This document shows positions 1 through 6,988 of a stretch of DNA of 13,997 bases, in pieces (the stretch's first letter is position 1; each line of letters opens with the position of its first letter). This stretch comes from Synechococcales cyanobacterium 340R_concoct_173_sub (GTDB taxonomy: Bacteria > Cyanobacteriota > Cyanobacteriia > Leptolyngbyales > Leptolyngbyaceae). The translations under genes were made by a program, and so were the position numbers. Location: positions 1-13,997 of the forward strand of contig JANXNM010000109.1 of NCBI GenBank assembly GCA_025354065.1, read 5' to 3'. The notes under the pieces are model-generated. The model had not been told where the DNA came from. It did not search any database and saw only the letters and a program-made list of their open reading frames with translations.

Positions 1-400
1 AATTGCAAACTTTTTCAAAGGTAGCGATCGACTCTTCCCTTTTATAGAAGTCACCTCATCTTTTGCTACGACAGCACAAATTGGTTTTCTCAATTGTGGA
101 ACCATGCAACTAATTATTCAGGCACTTGCGATCGTATTAAACATTGATCAATGAACCGATCGAAATTGAGAATTAAAAGCGATCGACAACAAATTCTCAA
201 TTGCACAAACCATCTGTTGATTATCCCAATTAGCATAAAGCGCCGCCACGATCGCACAGCCCCCCGCACCGACCCCTTCTTTAACAAATCCCTGTTCATA
301 CCTTCGCAATTGTTCATAGCGCCTTCAACGCTGTAAGAGTAATATTTTTCTGTAACATAGTTCTTCTTGTCTCTAATTTATCGCCCTTCTGACTTAATCC
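1..400. other. Left-end intergenic region, no confident gene
   Basis: This stretch carries several GATCG-type motifs and one clear inverted repeat (164-202, listed separately). Short open frames exist on both strands, but none has a recognisable domain, a ribosome binding site or the residue composition of a real protein. The most protein-like is a minus-strand frame from a TTG at 309 to a stop at 148, with 53 residues including GGCAIVAALYANWDNQQMV. It may be the remnant of a gene. I see no promoter or RNA gene here. Confidence 0.5.
164..202. repeat. Perfect 11-bp inverted repeat with HIP1-like loop
   Basis: AATTGAGAATT at 164-174 is exactly complementary to AATTCTCAATT at 192-202. The 17-base loop contains GCGATCGA, one base off the HIP1 octamer. 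The stem is AT-rich, and no T-run follows on either strand, so it does not look like an intrinsic terminator. Its role is unknown. Confidence 0.7.
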
Positions 401-443
401 TAAAACACAAAAGGCGCGATCGGAATACCTTCCAATCAACGCC
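401..443 (-). terminator. Rho-independent terminator of psaD
   Basis: Read on the minus strand, the arm at 443-430 (GGCGTTGATTGGAA) pairs with the arm at 425-413 (TTCCGATCGCGCC). The loop is four bases. The pairing uses two G-U wobbles and one bulged T. The hairpin is followed by TTTTGTGTTTT (412-402). It begins 36 bases after the psaD stop codon, the usual distance for an intrinsic terminator. A weak AT-rich 8-bp hairpin (461-482) overlaps the psaD stop itself. Confidence 0.8.
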
Positions 444-478
444 TATCGTGACTCTAAACTTTAGAATTAAGAACAATT

Positions 479-901
479 CTAAGGATCTATTGTTCGTTTA
501 CCGCTGAACTTCAGGGTTGAAGGATTAGGATTGGATCCAATGTTACGGGGAACAAAGTTCACAATTTCACGACCTTCGTTCACCTTCTCAGGGAACACAC
601 CGTCAGCAGGGTGAAGGTACTGAATTTCACCACTTGGGTAAACCCGGTAAATTTTGAAATCCGTGATTTTGAACTTTACTTTGAGTTGATTGCCCAACGC
701 CAAGCATTGTTCTTTACGTGCAAGATACAAAAGGTTTTCGCCTTCATTCATCGTTGCAGAGCCGCCCGTAGGCATTTCAAATACATCGACTTTCTTACCA
801 GACCACGTAATTGCATATTTTTCTTCGATTTCTGCTTTAGTCAGCAGACCGCCAGTACTGCCCGGAAATAAGGGCGCTTTTCCTGTGAGGGTTTCCGACA
901 T
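479..901 (-). CDS. psaD: Photosystem I reaction center subunit II (PsaD)
   Basis: This is the stromal (cytoplasmic-side) extrinsic subunit of photosystem I. It helps dock ferredoxin and stabilises PsaC. The 140-residue product has the family's usual length. It shows the hallmark stretches [20 protein letters not shown] near the N-terminus, [47 protein letters not shown] and a C-terminal [12 protein letters not shown]. The ATG at 901 is chosen because cyanobacterial PsaD begins M(S/A)ETLTG and a GAGAG lies about 10 bases upstream. An in-frame ATG at 925 would add eight residues (MFFERAKR) that the family lacks. The region around residue 75 ([16 protein letters not shown]) is a little shorter than the form I remember from model strains. 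The gene stands alone behind the cNMP-binding-domain gene, with a 114-bp gap and its own terminator, so it is probably monocistronic. Confidence 0.97.
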   Translation of the reverse strand: MSETLTGKAPLFPGSTGGLLTKAEIEEKYAITWSGKKVDVFEMPTGGSATMNEGENLLYLARKEQCLALGNQLKVKFKITDFKIYRVYPSGEIQYLHPADGVFPEKVNEGREIVNFVPRNIGSNPNPSTLKFSGKRTIDP

Positions 902-928
902 GCGTTTCGCTCTCTCAAAGAACATTTA

Positions 929-941
929 GTAGAAATTCTAC
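929..941 (-). promoter_or_regulatory. Candidate psaD -10 element inside a small palindrome
   Basis: On the minus strand GTAGAA-T-TTCTAC is a 6-bp inverted repeat with a one-base centre. It contains TAGAAT (940-935), which resembles a -10 box and would give a leader of roughly 28 bases before the psaD ATG. I see no convincing -35 at 16-18 bases upstream. This is a guess from position and sequence only. Confidence 0.3.
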
Positions 942-1015
942 CCCTGACGATCGCCCCGATTCCTGAATGACAGAGATCTGTAACAGTTGTTAATAAGGAT
1001 TTTTTAAGCTCGCAC

Positions 1016-1564
1016 TTAGTAGCCTCGCAGTCGCCGGACAAAAAGGTCCAATCGACGACGGGCAATAGGCAAGTTTTCAACCACTTGAGGGCTTATATCT
1101 CGGACTAATTGCATGGGCGAATCCGGCGGATACTCTTGACCATATCCAAGCAGCCCAACAGTATTGCGCATCCGATCGGCCAAAAACAACGCGATCGCCC
1201 GGTAGAAGTGAGATGCAAATTTACCGCCGTCATCTAATTTCTGTTGCAACGCTTTTCTAGGAATCGTGAACACAATAGAATCCCGAGTCGCAATCACAGT
1301 AGCAACAGGAGGTCGGCTATCTAAAAATGAAATCTCTCCAAATACTTCTCCACTTTTCAGCCGTGCAATCTCTCGTCCTTGCAGCGCCACCACCACCTGA
1401 AACTCTCCACTCACTACCATGTAAAAAGCATCCACGGGCTGACCTTCCTCAATCAACCGAGACCCCATTGGAATCTGCTCTTTGCGCCCCACTCGCATCA
1501 ACCAATCCATATCGGCATCATCTAGCTCACCTAGAATGAAAAGAATTTTACGCATGGTGGTCAT
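1016..1564 (-). CDS. Cyclic nucleotide-binding domain protein
   Basis: The 182-residue protein has a single CAP-family cyclic nucleotide-binding domain over about residues 15-130. The beta-roll is visible (GSRLIEEGQPVDAFYMVVSG, then a hydrophobic strand). The phosphate-binding cassette is FGEISFLDSRPPVATV at residues 75-90, with the family's Gly-Glu pair and an arginine (R84) that would contact the cyclic phosphate. No helix-turn-helix follows. The remaining 50 residues end in a basic helix (IARRRLDLFVRRLRGY), so it is not a standard CRP transcription factor and may act through protein contacts. It lies 31 bp behind the MFS exporter, so the two are probably cotranscribed. Start choice is open: ATG at 1564, or ATG at 1555 giving the MRK N-terminus common in relatives. 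Neither has a clear ribosome binding site. The ligand (cAMP or cGMP) cannot be told. Confidence 0.85.
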   Translation of the reverse strand: MTTMRKILFILGELDDADMDWLMRVGRKEQIPMGSRLIEEGQPVDAFYMVVSGEFQVVVALQGREIARLKSGEVFGEISFLDSRPPVATVIATRDSIVFTIPRKALQQKLDDGGKFASHFYRAIALFLADRMRNTVGLLGYGQEYPPDSPMQLVRDISPQVVENLPIARRRLDLFVRRLRGY

Positions 1565-1595
1565 AAATGCTGTTTGAGGGGCTGCTATTAGTGTC

Positions 1596-2846
1596 CTAGT
1601 CTAACGATTTTTGTGGCAAAGCATAAACATCAGGGCCGCCAAACAGAGAAAACGCTAAGGAATGTTGTAAATCTTTACTCGAAAGGGTAATGAATAGTAA
1701 TATCCCGATCGCTACAATACCCGTCGCCACTCCAAACAAACCCCGATAACCAATCAAGTCAGCAATCCCTCCCAAACTAGGGCCAGCAGTAAAAATCCCT
1801 AAATCAAATCCACTGAGACTTAGCGCAAAAATGCGTCCACGTAGCTCTGGAGAACACCGATCGGTAATCGTCGCCATGGTCACAGGTAGAAACATTCCGC
1901 TGCCAATGCCTTCAATAAGTCCAGCCAATATAAAGGATCGATCGCTCGGAATCAGCCATAATAACGCCATTGATAAAGCATAGGCCGCCATCCCCAGAGT
2001 AATAAATCGGCCTCGACCATAGCGATCGCTTTGTTTTCCGGCGATCGATCGGGTGGCGAATCCCATAATTGCGGCGGATGAATAGAAGGCACTAGCCGTA
2101 ACGTGAAGCTGATTTTCTCGCACATACAGCGGCACAAACGTACTCAGAATTCCAAAGGCCAGACCAACCACCAGCAGCGTCAAGGTCGGAAGTCGAAAGC
2201 TATTACTTGTCAATATTTTCCAAAAGGGCTGAGCATTTTGGGCTTGAGTCGTAGACTTTGGTTTCGTGGGCACGACGATTTGAGTGGCTAATACAAAGCT
2301 AATGGCCGCTAACGTACTCGCCAACCAAAAACAATCAGAATAATTGACATAGCCCTGCGATCGCAGCACCCAATCCCCCAATAGTGGTCCAAAGGCCATA
2401 CCAATGGGATAGGTAAGACTCATAGTTCCAATGACTTCACCACGATGTTGAGGCGGAGAAATATCGGCCACCAGCGCACTATAGGCCGTCGCAAACGCAG
2501 CAATACTGATGCCATGAAAAATCCTGACCCCGATTAATGCAAATTTTTGGGTGACGAAGAGATAGGCAACAGGAGCCGTAACTGCCACTAAAATCCCTAA
2601 TAGCAAGACCAGTTTTCGTCCGCCAGAATCCACCATTTTCCCCAGATGTGGTCGAAAGATAAGTAGACCCACGGCAAAGGATCCCATGATGATGCCAAGT
2701 TCTTGGGCTGTGGCATTAAGGTCTTTGATGTAGATCGGCAAGATGGGCAATAAGCTGGCCATACAGGACCAAAAGACTAAGCCTGATGCGAACAAAAACC
2801 AAAGATTTCGACGAATGGGCGGGGACATCTGGGCGATCGCACTCAT
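1596..2846 (-). CDS. MFS family transporter
   Basis: This is a 416-residue, 12-segment major facilitator superfamily permease of the drug:H+ antiporter type, acting in the cytoplasmic membrane. It has motif A in the loop after segment 2 (GKMVDSGGRK, residues 69-78) and again after segment 8 (AGKQSDRYGRGR, about 269-280), the usual sign of the internal duplication. The segment 4-5 region carries RIFHGISIAAFATAYSALVA followed by ISPPQHRGEVIG. A hydrophilic central loop (about 192-208) separates the halves. Substrate cannot be predicted: efflux of a drug or metabolite is the family default. The start is the ATG at 2846. No strong ribosome binding site precedes it, and an in-frame ATG at residue 7 is an alternative. 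A hairpin-forming palindrome lies 22 bases upstream. The cNMP-binding gene follows after 31 bp. Confidence 0.93.
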   Translation of the reverse strand: MSAIAQMSPPIRRNLWFLFASGLVFWSCMASLLPILPIYIKDLNATAQELGIIMGSFAVGLLIFRPHLGKMVDSGGRKLVLLLGILVAVTAPVAYLFVTQKFALIGVRIFHGISIAAFATAYSALVADISPPQHRGEVIGTMSLTYPIGMAFGPLLGDWVLRSQGYVNYSDCFWLASTLAAISFVLATQIVVPTKPKSTTQAQNAQPFWKILTSNSFRLPTLTLLVVGLAFGILSTFVPLYVRENQLHVTASAFYSSAAIMGFATRSIAGKQSDRYGRGRFITLGMAAYALSMALLWLIPSDRSFILAGLIEGIGSGMFLPVTMATITDRCSPELRGRIFALSLSGFDLGIFTAGPSLGGIADLIGYRGLFGVATGIVAIGILLFITLSSKDLQHSLAFSLFGGPDVYALPQKSLD

Positions 2847-2867
2847 AAAAACGTTTGGCCTGAGTTA

Positions 2868-2904
2868 ATTAGGTCTGTTAATTCCCAACAGAATAAGACC
2901 TAAT
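2868..2904 (-). promoter_or_regulatory. Palindrome in the MFS gene leader, possible operator
   Basis: ATTAGGTCT (2868-2876) and AGACCTAAT (2896-2904) form a perfect 9-bp inverted repeat. Nested inside is TCTGTT (2874-2879) with AACAGA (2887-2892), so two alternative hairpins are possible. It lies 22-58 bases upstream of the MFS start. Such a site could be an operator for a local repressor or an mRNA leader hairpin. No regulator gene is adjacent, so the role is inference. Confidence 0.5.
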
Positions 2905-3069
2905 GCGAGAGCTATATTCTGTCAGGGGATCTACCATAGCAACTCTCTTGTCATTTTGGTTACAAAAGTTCAAATAACAATTCGATCGGTTCACTATTTC
3001 TGTTGTAGTGGGTGCGATTTACTTTGGGAAACTTTGCCAACGATCGCTTAAATATTTAGAATTTCAAAT

Positions 3070-3339
3070 CTATTCATAGCTTCGGCCAGCCTGTAAGAAC
3101 ATAGCGAATGGTTTCCAAGGATTCGCAGATTTTGGTCCTAGACGTTGACCGAATTGAGAGTCTTTGGCCCATATCGCTGCGGCTTCCAAGAACTGCGCGA
3201 TTGATTGGTTGGCCCATTCTCCGCAAAAGCCATCCGATGTTTCTGACAACGCTTCAACCGTTCGACGCTCAGCTACTAATGCTTCAACGAAAAATATAAA
3301 TGACGCTTCATCAACGACAAAATCGAGCGAGCTGAACAG
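3070..3339 (-). CDS. DUF7660-like small protein, start uncertain
   Basis: A minus-strand frame open from 3387 to the stop at 3070-3072 encodes a protein-like sequence: VDEASFIFFVEALVAER, then GEWANQSIAQFLEAAAIW, and at the end NPWKPFAMFLQAGRSYE. The order (an acidic x-F-x-x-F-V-x-L start, a W-x-N-x-(S/T)-I-x-x-F-L-E-A-A helix and a final W-x-x-F-A-x-x-L-x-A-x-x-Y-E) matches my memory of the DUF7660 family, small proteins of unknown function. The frame has no ATG, GTG or TTG. A CTG at 3339 is preceded by AGGAA ten bases upstream and would give 89 residues, so it is taken as the working start. The alternatives are an ATA or other rare start upstream, a frameshift near 3388, or a pseudogene that has lost its start. 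It sits between the glycosyltransferase and the MFS gene on the same strand. Confidence 0.6.
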   Translation of the reverse strand: MFSSLDFVVDEASFIFFVEALVAERRTVEALSETSDGFCGEWANQSIAQFLEAAAIWAKDSQFGQRLGPKSANPWKPFAMFLQAGRSYE

Positions 3340-3407
3340 GGTTTCTTCGTTCCTGCGGGTTCTAACTATTAGTCGGTATAGGCTTTCCTATCATCTTACA
3401 TTTAGAC

Positions 3408-3468
3408 ATGTTATCCCGATCGTTTCTCAATATTAAACCCGATCGAACTCAAGTCAAACCCCGATCGC
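3408..3468. repeat. Dispersed 61-bp repeat, copy 1
   Basis: This segment aligns without gaps to 6857-6917 at 52 of 61 positions. It contains three CGATCG cores 23 and 22 bp apart, joined by conserved spacers such as GTTTCTCA and ACTCAAGTCAAA. It starts 20 bases after the glycosyltransferase stop codon, in the same orientation relative to that gene as copy 2 has to the ATP synthase epsilon gene. The CGATCG cores are self-complementary, so neighbouring cores could pair in RNA. It is probably a HIP1-rich small dispersed repeat. Confidence 0.75.
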
Positions 3469-3487
3469 GCCTAAATGTTAACCTGAA

Positions 3488-4354
3488 TTATTTTTTAGAT
3501 GTTAATGCAAAAATTTTATAAAAGTTAGGATCTTGTTTCACAAAAATTCTTAATCTAAATAATCGATAATAAAATACAACTTGTTTGCTTAGCTTATTTT
3601 TAACTTTCTTCCAAACGGAATGTTTGGGATATTCAATCTCTTTATGGATATCAAAGTAAATTTGTTTATCCTGAAGATTGGATTGTCCATTTTTGACTCT
3701 TACTTTTTCAATATTATCCTTAAAGAATAAAAATTTGTCTTCGCGGAAGAAATCAAATGTCATCCCAATTCGAGCCGCAGCTAGCCCCATAGCGTATCCC
3801 TCACCATCATATATTCCTTGCATTTCAAAAAAGTAAGAAATTGTCTGCCAAAGTTCAAAAAAATCTCTTTCTAATCCATTCTGTCTCTTCATCACAAACA
3901 TAAACTCATGAAGCCACTGCGCTTGTTGAATATCAACATTTAATTTTTGGGCTGCTTCTTTTATAACTTTAATTTCTTTCTGGTTCGTAATTATTTGCAT
4001 ACGGGTGACCAAATTAGCACCTGCTCTCGCAGTGATTCCAGGAGACCACTTCAGTTCTTCAACTACGGAGCCAAGTACCCGAACATCAGAGTCTAAAAAC
4101 ATACAACTCTCAAATAGTGAGAGCGATTTTTCAAGAACAAAACGTTTGTCATGATATCCTCTTACACTCTGAAGATGGTGCTTGAACGTCAGAACATTAG
4201 GGAATCTTGCAAACTGCTCTGGTCGATCGGTTAGGACACATAAAGTTTTGGAAGGCATATGGTTCTGGATATCTTGAGCTAGCATTTGTGCATGAGCGCG
4301 ATACCTATCACCTACAGCTAGAGTACAAAAGCAAAACTCTCGTAATGTATCCAT
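3488..4354 (-). CDS. GT-A-type glycosyltransferase-like protein
   Basis: The 288-residue protein begins with a Rossmann-like pattern (FCFCTLAVGDRYRAHAQMLA, then KTLCVLTDRPEQF). It has a metal-binding DxD-type motif, MFLDSDVRVLG, with DSD at residues 88-90. These features suggest a nucleotide-sugar-dependent GT-A fold transferase like those of polysaccharide or glycoprotein assembly. The acceptor and sugar are unknown. There is no signal peptide; the C-terminal part (about 240-288) is basic and aromatic (VFYYRLFRLRIFV) and might touch the membrane. The 3' end is markedly AT-rich: bases 3541-3600 have 12 G or C of 60, against 32 of 60 at 4021-4080 near the 5' end. This hints at a separate origin or relaxed selection. 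The start is the ATG at 4354; no clear ribosome binding site is seen. Confidence 0.7.
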   Translation of the reverse strand: MDTLREFCFCTLAVGDRYRAHAQMLAQDIQNHMPSKTLCVLTDRPEQFARFPNVLTFKHHLQSVRGYHDKRFVLEKSLSLFESCMFLDSDVRVLGSVVEELKWSPGITARAGANLVTRMQIITNQKEIKVIKEAAQKLNVDIQQAQWLHEFMFVMKRQNGLERDFFELWQTISYFFEMQGIYDGEGYAMGLAAARIGMTFDFFREDKFLFFKDNIEKVRVKNGQSNLQDKQIYFDIHKEIEYPKHSVWKKVKNKLSKQVVFYYRLFRLRIFVKQDPNFYKIFALTSKK

Positions 4355-4439
4355 ATAATTTGACCAGAAGAGATATCAGTTAAATAAGCTAAATAAGCAG
4401 AAATTTTAATTAAGTCAGGCTAATAATTTATTAGATTTA
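4355..4439. repeat. AT-rich spacer with tandem 9-mers and a small palindrome
   Basis: TAAATAAGC occurs twice in perfect tandem at 4381-4389 and 4390-4398. CTAATAA-T-TTATTAG at 4420-4434 is a 7-bp inverted repeat with a one-base centre, just past the kinase stop. Neither is followed by a clear T-run. The spacer separates the kinase from the glycosyltransferase and may hold the latter's promoter, but I cannot point to convincing -35 and -10 boxes. Confidence 0.5.
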
Positions 4440-5525
4440 TTAGATCGGATTACCGACTTGCTGCTGCATAGGGATTTGAATGATAAACTCTGTTCCCTCA
4501 CCAGGTATGGAAGAACAATCTAACTTACCGCCATGTTTTTCAATCACAATCTGATAGCTAATCGGCATCCCCATTCCTGTTCCCTTACCGATCGCTTTCG
4601 TGGTGAAAAATGGATCAAAGATGCGTTTGCGAACAGATTCAGGCATTCCTGTTCCGTTATCAGATATAGCAATTTTCACCCATTTTGAATCTATAATAGA
4701 AGTCTGGATCATAATTCGGTTAGGACTTTCCTTGGTTTCTTGATAAGTTTGGTGGGCACTGGCTTCTTCAAGCGTATCAATGGCATTTGCCAGAATGTTC
4801 ATAAATACTTGATTGAGTTGGCTAGGATAGCATTCTACAAGCGGTAGATTACTATAATCACGAATAACCTGAATTGCTGGACGCTCTGGCCCGTCTTTCC
4901 ACCGATGCTGCAAAATTAACAGCGTACTTTCAATGCCCTTATGAATATCAACGGCTTTGAAGTCTGATTCATCCATGCGTGAAAAGTTGCGGAGTGACAA
5001 GACGATCTGGAGAATACGATCGGTGCCCATTTGCATGGAATCCAGAATTTTTGGGAAATCTGTTTGAATAAACTCTAAGTCAATTTCCTCTGCCTCAGTT
5101 TGGATTTCACGTACCGGGTTAGGATGATGGGCTTGATAAAGTTGGACAAGGCGGAGTAGATTTTTCGCATATTGATGCGTATATCCCAGGTTAGCAGAGA
5201 TGAAGTTAACCGGATTATTGATTTCATGGGCTACCCCTGCCATAAGTTGCCCCAAACTCGACATCTTTTCAGCTTGTATCAATTGAGTTTGAGTGCCTTT
5301 AAGGTCTGTAAGCGTCTGCTCCAGTTCACGACGCTGAATTTCCAGGGTTGCCTGTGATTCTTTTAGCTCGCGAATAATTTGCCGCAGTAAGGATTCCTTT
5401 TTCCGAGTGCTTTCTTCCAGTTGCAGACAGGTCGCATTCGATCGCTCCAACTTTTTCTTGAGAATCCGGTGTTCCTTTTCTAACTGCTGAAGTCTTATCT
5501 GGAGATCTGCTATATCCGATGACAT
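4440..5525 (-). CDS. Soluble sensor histidine kinase
   Basis: The 361-residue kinase has no membrane segment and no recognised sensor domain. Residues 1-85 are a heptad-rich coiled coil. The dimerisation and phosphoacceptor helix follows with H-box [14 protein letters not shown] and phosphoacceptor H100. The catalytic ATPase domain has an N-box ([14 protein letters not shown], about 237-250), G1 (DNGTGM, 289-294), F-box (FDPFFTT, 303-309) and G2 (GKGTGMGM, 313-320). All key residues are present, so it should be active. Its ATG directly follows the FIST stop codon (TAGATG), and its ribosome binding site GGGAG lies inside the end of the FIST gene, so translation is probably coupled. The FIST protein is the likely sensory input to this kinase. 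No response regulator gene is in the window. Confidence 0.93.
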   Translation of the reverse strand: MSSDIADLQIRLQQLEKEHRILKKKLERSNATCLQLEESTRKKESLLRQIIRELKESQATLEIQRRELEQTLTDLKGTQTQLIQAEKMSSLGQLMAGVAHEINNPVNFISANLGYTHQYAKNLLRLVQLYQAHHPNPVREIQTEAEEIDLEFIQTDFPKILDSMQMGTDRILQIVLSLRNFSRMDESDFKAVDIHKGIESTLLILQHRWKDGPERPAIQVIRDYSNLPLVECYPSQLNQVFMNILANAIDTLEEASAHQTYQETKESPNRIMIQTSIIDSKWVKIAISDNGTGMPESVRKRIFDPFFTTKAIGKGTGMGMPISYQIVIEKHGGKLDCSSIPGEGTEFIIQIPMQQQVGNPI

Positions 5526-6692
5526 CTACGCTTCTCCCAACAGTAAAGTGATAAAGGTCTCGTTGTGTAAATGGGCTATCCCTTTCTGCTGCAAGGGGGC
5601 AATTTCCCCATTGGTGTAAAATCCACAACTAGGTAACGTCTCTACTGGGAATTCACTTAGACAACGTTGAGCTTGCTTATATTCTTCTCGGGTAAAACTC
5701 CCGAGGATTTGTCGGCGACTAGCACAAGAGAAAAATAGGGCAGCCGCTGGTGCTTTACCTGGATAGTTTTCTAAAGCTTGCAGGGTGGAAAGTTTAGATG
5801 CTGATAAAATTTTATCGTGAGTTGTTTCTGTGATTTGTACCACAGACTGGGGCGGAACATCTCCAAAAAAGGTAACGCTACCGATCGCTGGGTCATAGAT
5901 ACCAGTGGGAGCACGCATATAATGGCCATTGCTCTCGGCATCAAACAGTGCTAGGGGATATTCTGAAGAGGGGGGCAAGGCTCCCAGATAGTGATGATAA
6001 AACGCTAGAGCAGGTTGATCGTCAATTTCATAAACCACATTCTTCTCTGCTTTGGTCACTCGTCCCGGCTTGCCAATTGGCTGCCAACCGCTAGCAACCC
6101 CGTGGGAAAATAGGATGGGACCAGAAAACAATAGAATGGGCACTGCATCGCTATACACTTCAGTTTGAAAAAATTGATAGGTTTGCTGCGATCGCCATTG
6201 ATCGGCGGTGAATCCACCAAAGATCGGCACATGCTTGCCTAAAGCCTGTTTGAGGCTATCCAGAATTACTACCCCGCTAATCGTTAAGCTTTCGGGCAAA
6301 CTAATGCAGAACTGAATCTCCTCTTTGTGGGCAATACCAGCCTGTTGCACGGCAGACTGAGAGGCAGCGATCGCATCTTTGGATACGTCGTGTCCGATGC
6401 CCGCACTGATCATGATGTCATCTGAACAAAACACCATAAGTGTGAGCGAATCCTGCTCAAACCCCAGTACAGAAGACATTTCGCCATCAGTCGTTCCGCC
6501 AATTAGTTCGATCTCTGGAAAGACTGCGACAATTCGATGCAAAACGAGAGTATGGTCAAAATCAATAGCAGCAAACACCATACCTGCTTTTGGAGATAGA
6601 CCTGTCAGAGTTAAGAGTATCTGCTCTAAAACTTCTGAGATTGCAGCTTGAGAATCGGGATCATTACTATGGCCAACAGCAACCTTCAGCAT
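5526..6692 (-). CDS. FIST signal transduction protein
   Basis: The 388-residue cytoplasmic protein contains the FIST N and FIST C domains, thought to sense small ligands such as amino acids in signal transduction proteins. The N domain (about 25-200) shows the typical ELIGGTTDGEMSS at residues 62-74 and PIFGGFTADQW at 156-166. The C domain (about 215-380) ends in the signature GFYTNGEIAPL (357-367) plus HNETFITLLLG (376-386), and FFSCASR is at 320-326. It has no output domain of its own. The histidine kinase gene begins on the very next base, so this is a split sensor-kinase pair. The ATG at 6692 is used; only a weak purine stretch (AAGAAAG) precedes it. No other recognisable domain is present. 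Confidence 0.92.
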   Translation of the reverse strand: MLKVAVGHSNDPDSQAAISEVLEQILLTLTGLSPKAGMVFAAIDFDHTLVLHRIVAVFPEIELIGGTTDGEMSSVLGFEQDSLTLMVFCSDDIMISAGIGHDVSKDAIAASQSAVQQAGIAHKEEIQFCISLPESLTISGVVILDSLKQALGKHVPIFGGFTADQWRSQQTYQFFQTEVYSDAVPILLFSGPILFSHGVASGWQPIGKPGRVTKAEKNVVYEIDDQPALAFYHHYLGALPPSSEYPLALFDAESNGHYMRAPTGIYDPAIGSVTFFGDVPPQSVVQITETTHDKILSASKLSTLQALENYPGKAPAAALFFSCASRRQILGSFTREEYKQAQRCLSEFPVETLPSCGFYTNGEIAPLQQKGIAHLHNETFITLLLGEA

Positions 6693-6856
6693 AATGTCTT
6701 TCTTGAAAATCCAAGGAGATATATTTTAAATTACCTGCTGACTAGAGTGCCCTCTTCGTCATTTAGTCAATCACTCTCGACCAGCCGATTTCACAGTACA
6801 CTAAACTAGCTATGTATAGTTAGGCAGAGAATTTAATAAAATCCTAACTTATTGTA
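6693..6856. other. Upstream region of the FIST-kinase operon
   Basis: No gene is visible on either strand. It holds a 7-bp inverted repeat, AGTTAGG (6818-6824) with CCTAACT (6843-6849), around an AT-rich loop. On the minus strand a TTGACT (6770-6765) could act as a -35 box, but the sequence 17-18 bases downstream (TCTAGT) is a poor -10. The promoter of the FIST gene is presumably here but is not resolved. Confidence 0.4.
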
Positions 6857-6917
6857 ATGTTATTCCGATCGTTTCTCACTATCAACTCCGATCGCACTCA
6901 AGTCAAATTTCGATCGC
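6857..6917. repeat. Dispersed 61-bp repeat, copy 2
   Basis: The second copy of the repeat at 3408-3468 (52 of 61 identical, no gaps). The same three CGATCG cores occur at the same spacing. It starts 11 bases beyond the T-run of the ATP synthase terminator, downstream of the epsilon gene. Most differences lie in the spacers, and the CGATCG cores are fully kept. Confidence 0.75.
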
Positions 6918-6928
6918 TTGACAGCACT

Positions 6929-6952
6929 AAAAAAGAGAGGACTAATCCTCTC
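6929..6952 (-). terminator. Rho-independent terminator of the ATP synthase beta-epsilon pair
   Basis: On the minus strand GAGAGGA (6952-6946), a four-base TTAG loop and TCCTCTC (6941-6935) form a perfect 7-bp stem. Six T residues follow at once (6934-6929). The hairpin starts 36 bases after the epsilon stop codon. This is a textbook intrinsic terminator. Confidence 0.93.
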
Positions 6953-6988
6953 CCATTCAAATCGCAATCAAAGGTCAATTAAATCAAA

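Noticed and set aside
148..309. Minus-strand TTG frame of 53 codons with a protein-like centre
   Set aside because: There is no recognised family, no ribosome binding site and an upstream in-frame stop close by. It runs through an inverted repeat, so it is kept only as a possible gene remnant.
461..482. 8-bp hairpin over the psaD stop codon as the terminator
   Set aside because: The stem has one G-C pair and no T-run. The GC-rich hairpin at 413-443 with a T-rich tail is clearly the better terminator.
902..925. Upstream ATG at 925 as the psaD start
   Set aside because: The extra residues MFFERAKR are absent from PsaD proteins, whereas the ATG at 901 gives the standard N-terminus with a GAGAG upstream.
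1016..1564. cNMP-domain protein as the bacteriocin-transport-associated type
   Set aside because: That group, as I recall it, has two nucleotide-binding domains and sits beside its exporter. This protein has one domain and lies over 11 kb from the ABC gene.
3108..3436. Two overlapping plus-strand frames of 63 and 90 codons
   Set aside because: They lie antisense to the DUF7660-like frame, whose protein sequence is far more convincing, and they have no domain of their own.
3417..3465. CGATCG array as a CRISPR-like repeat
   Set aside because: The repeated unit is only 6 bp, the spacers are conserved between the two genomic copies, and no cas gene is present.
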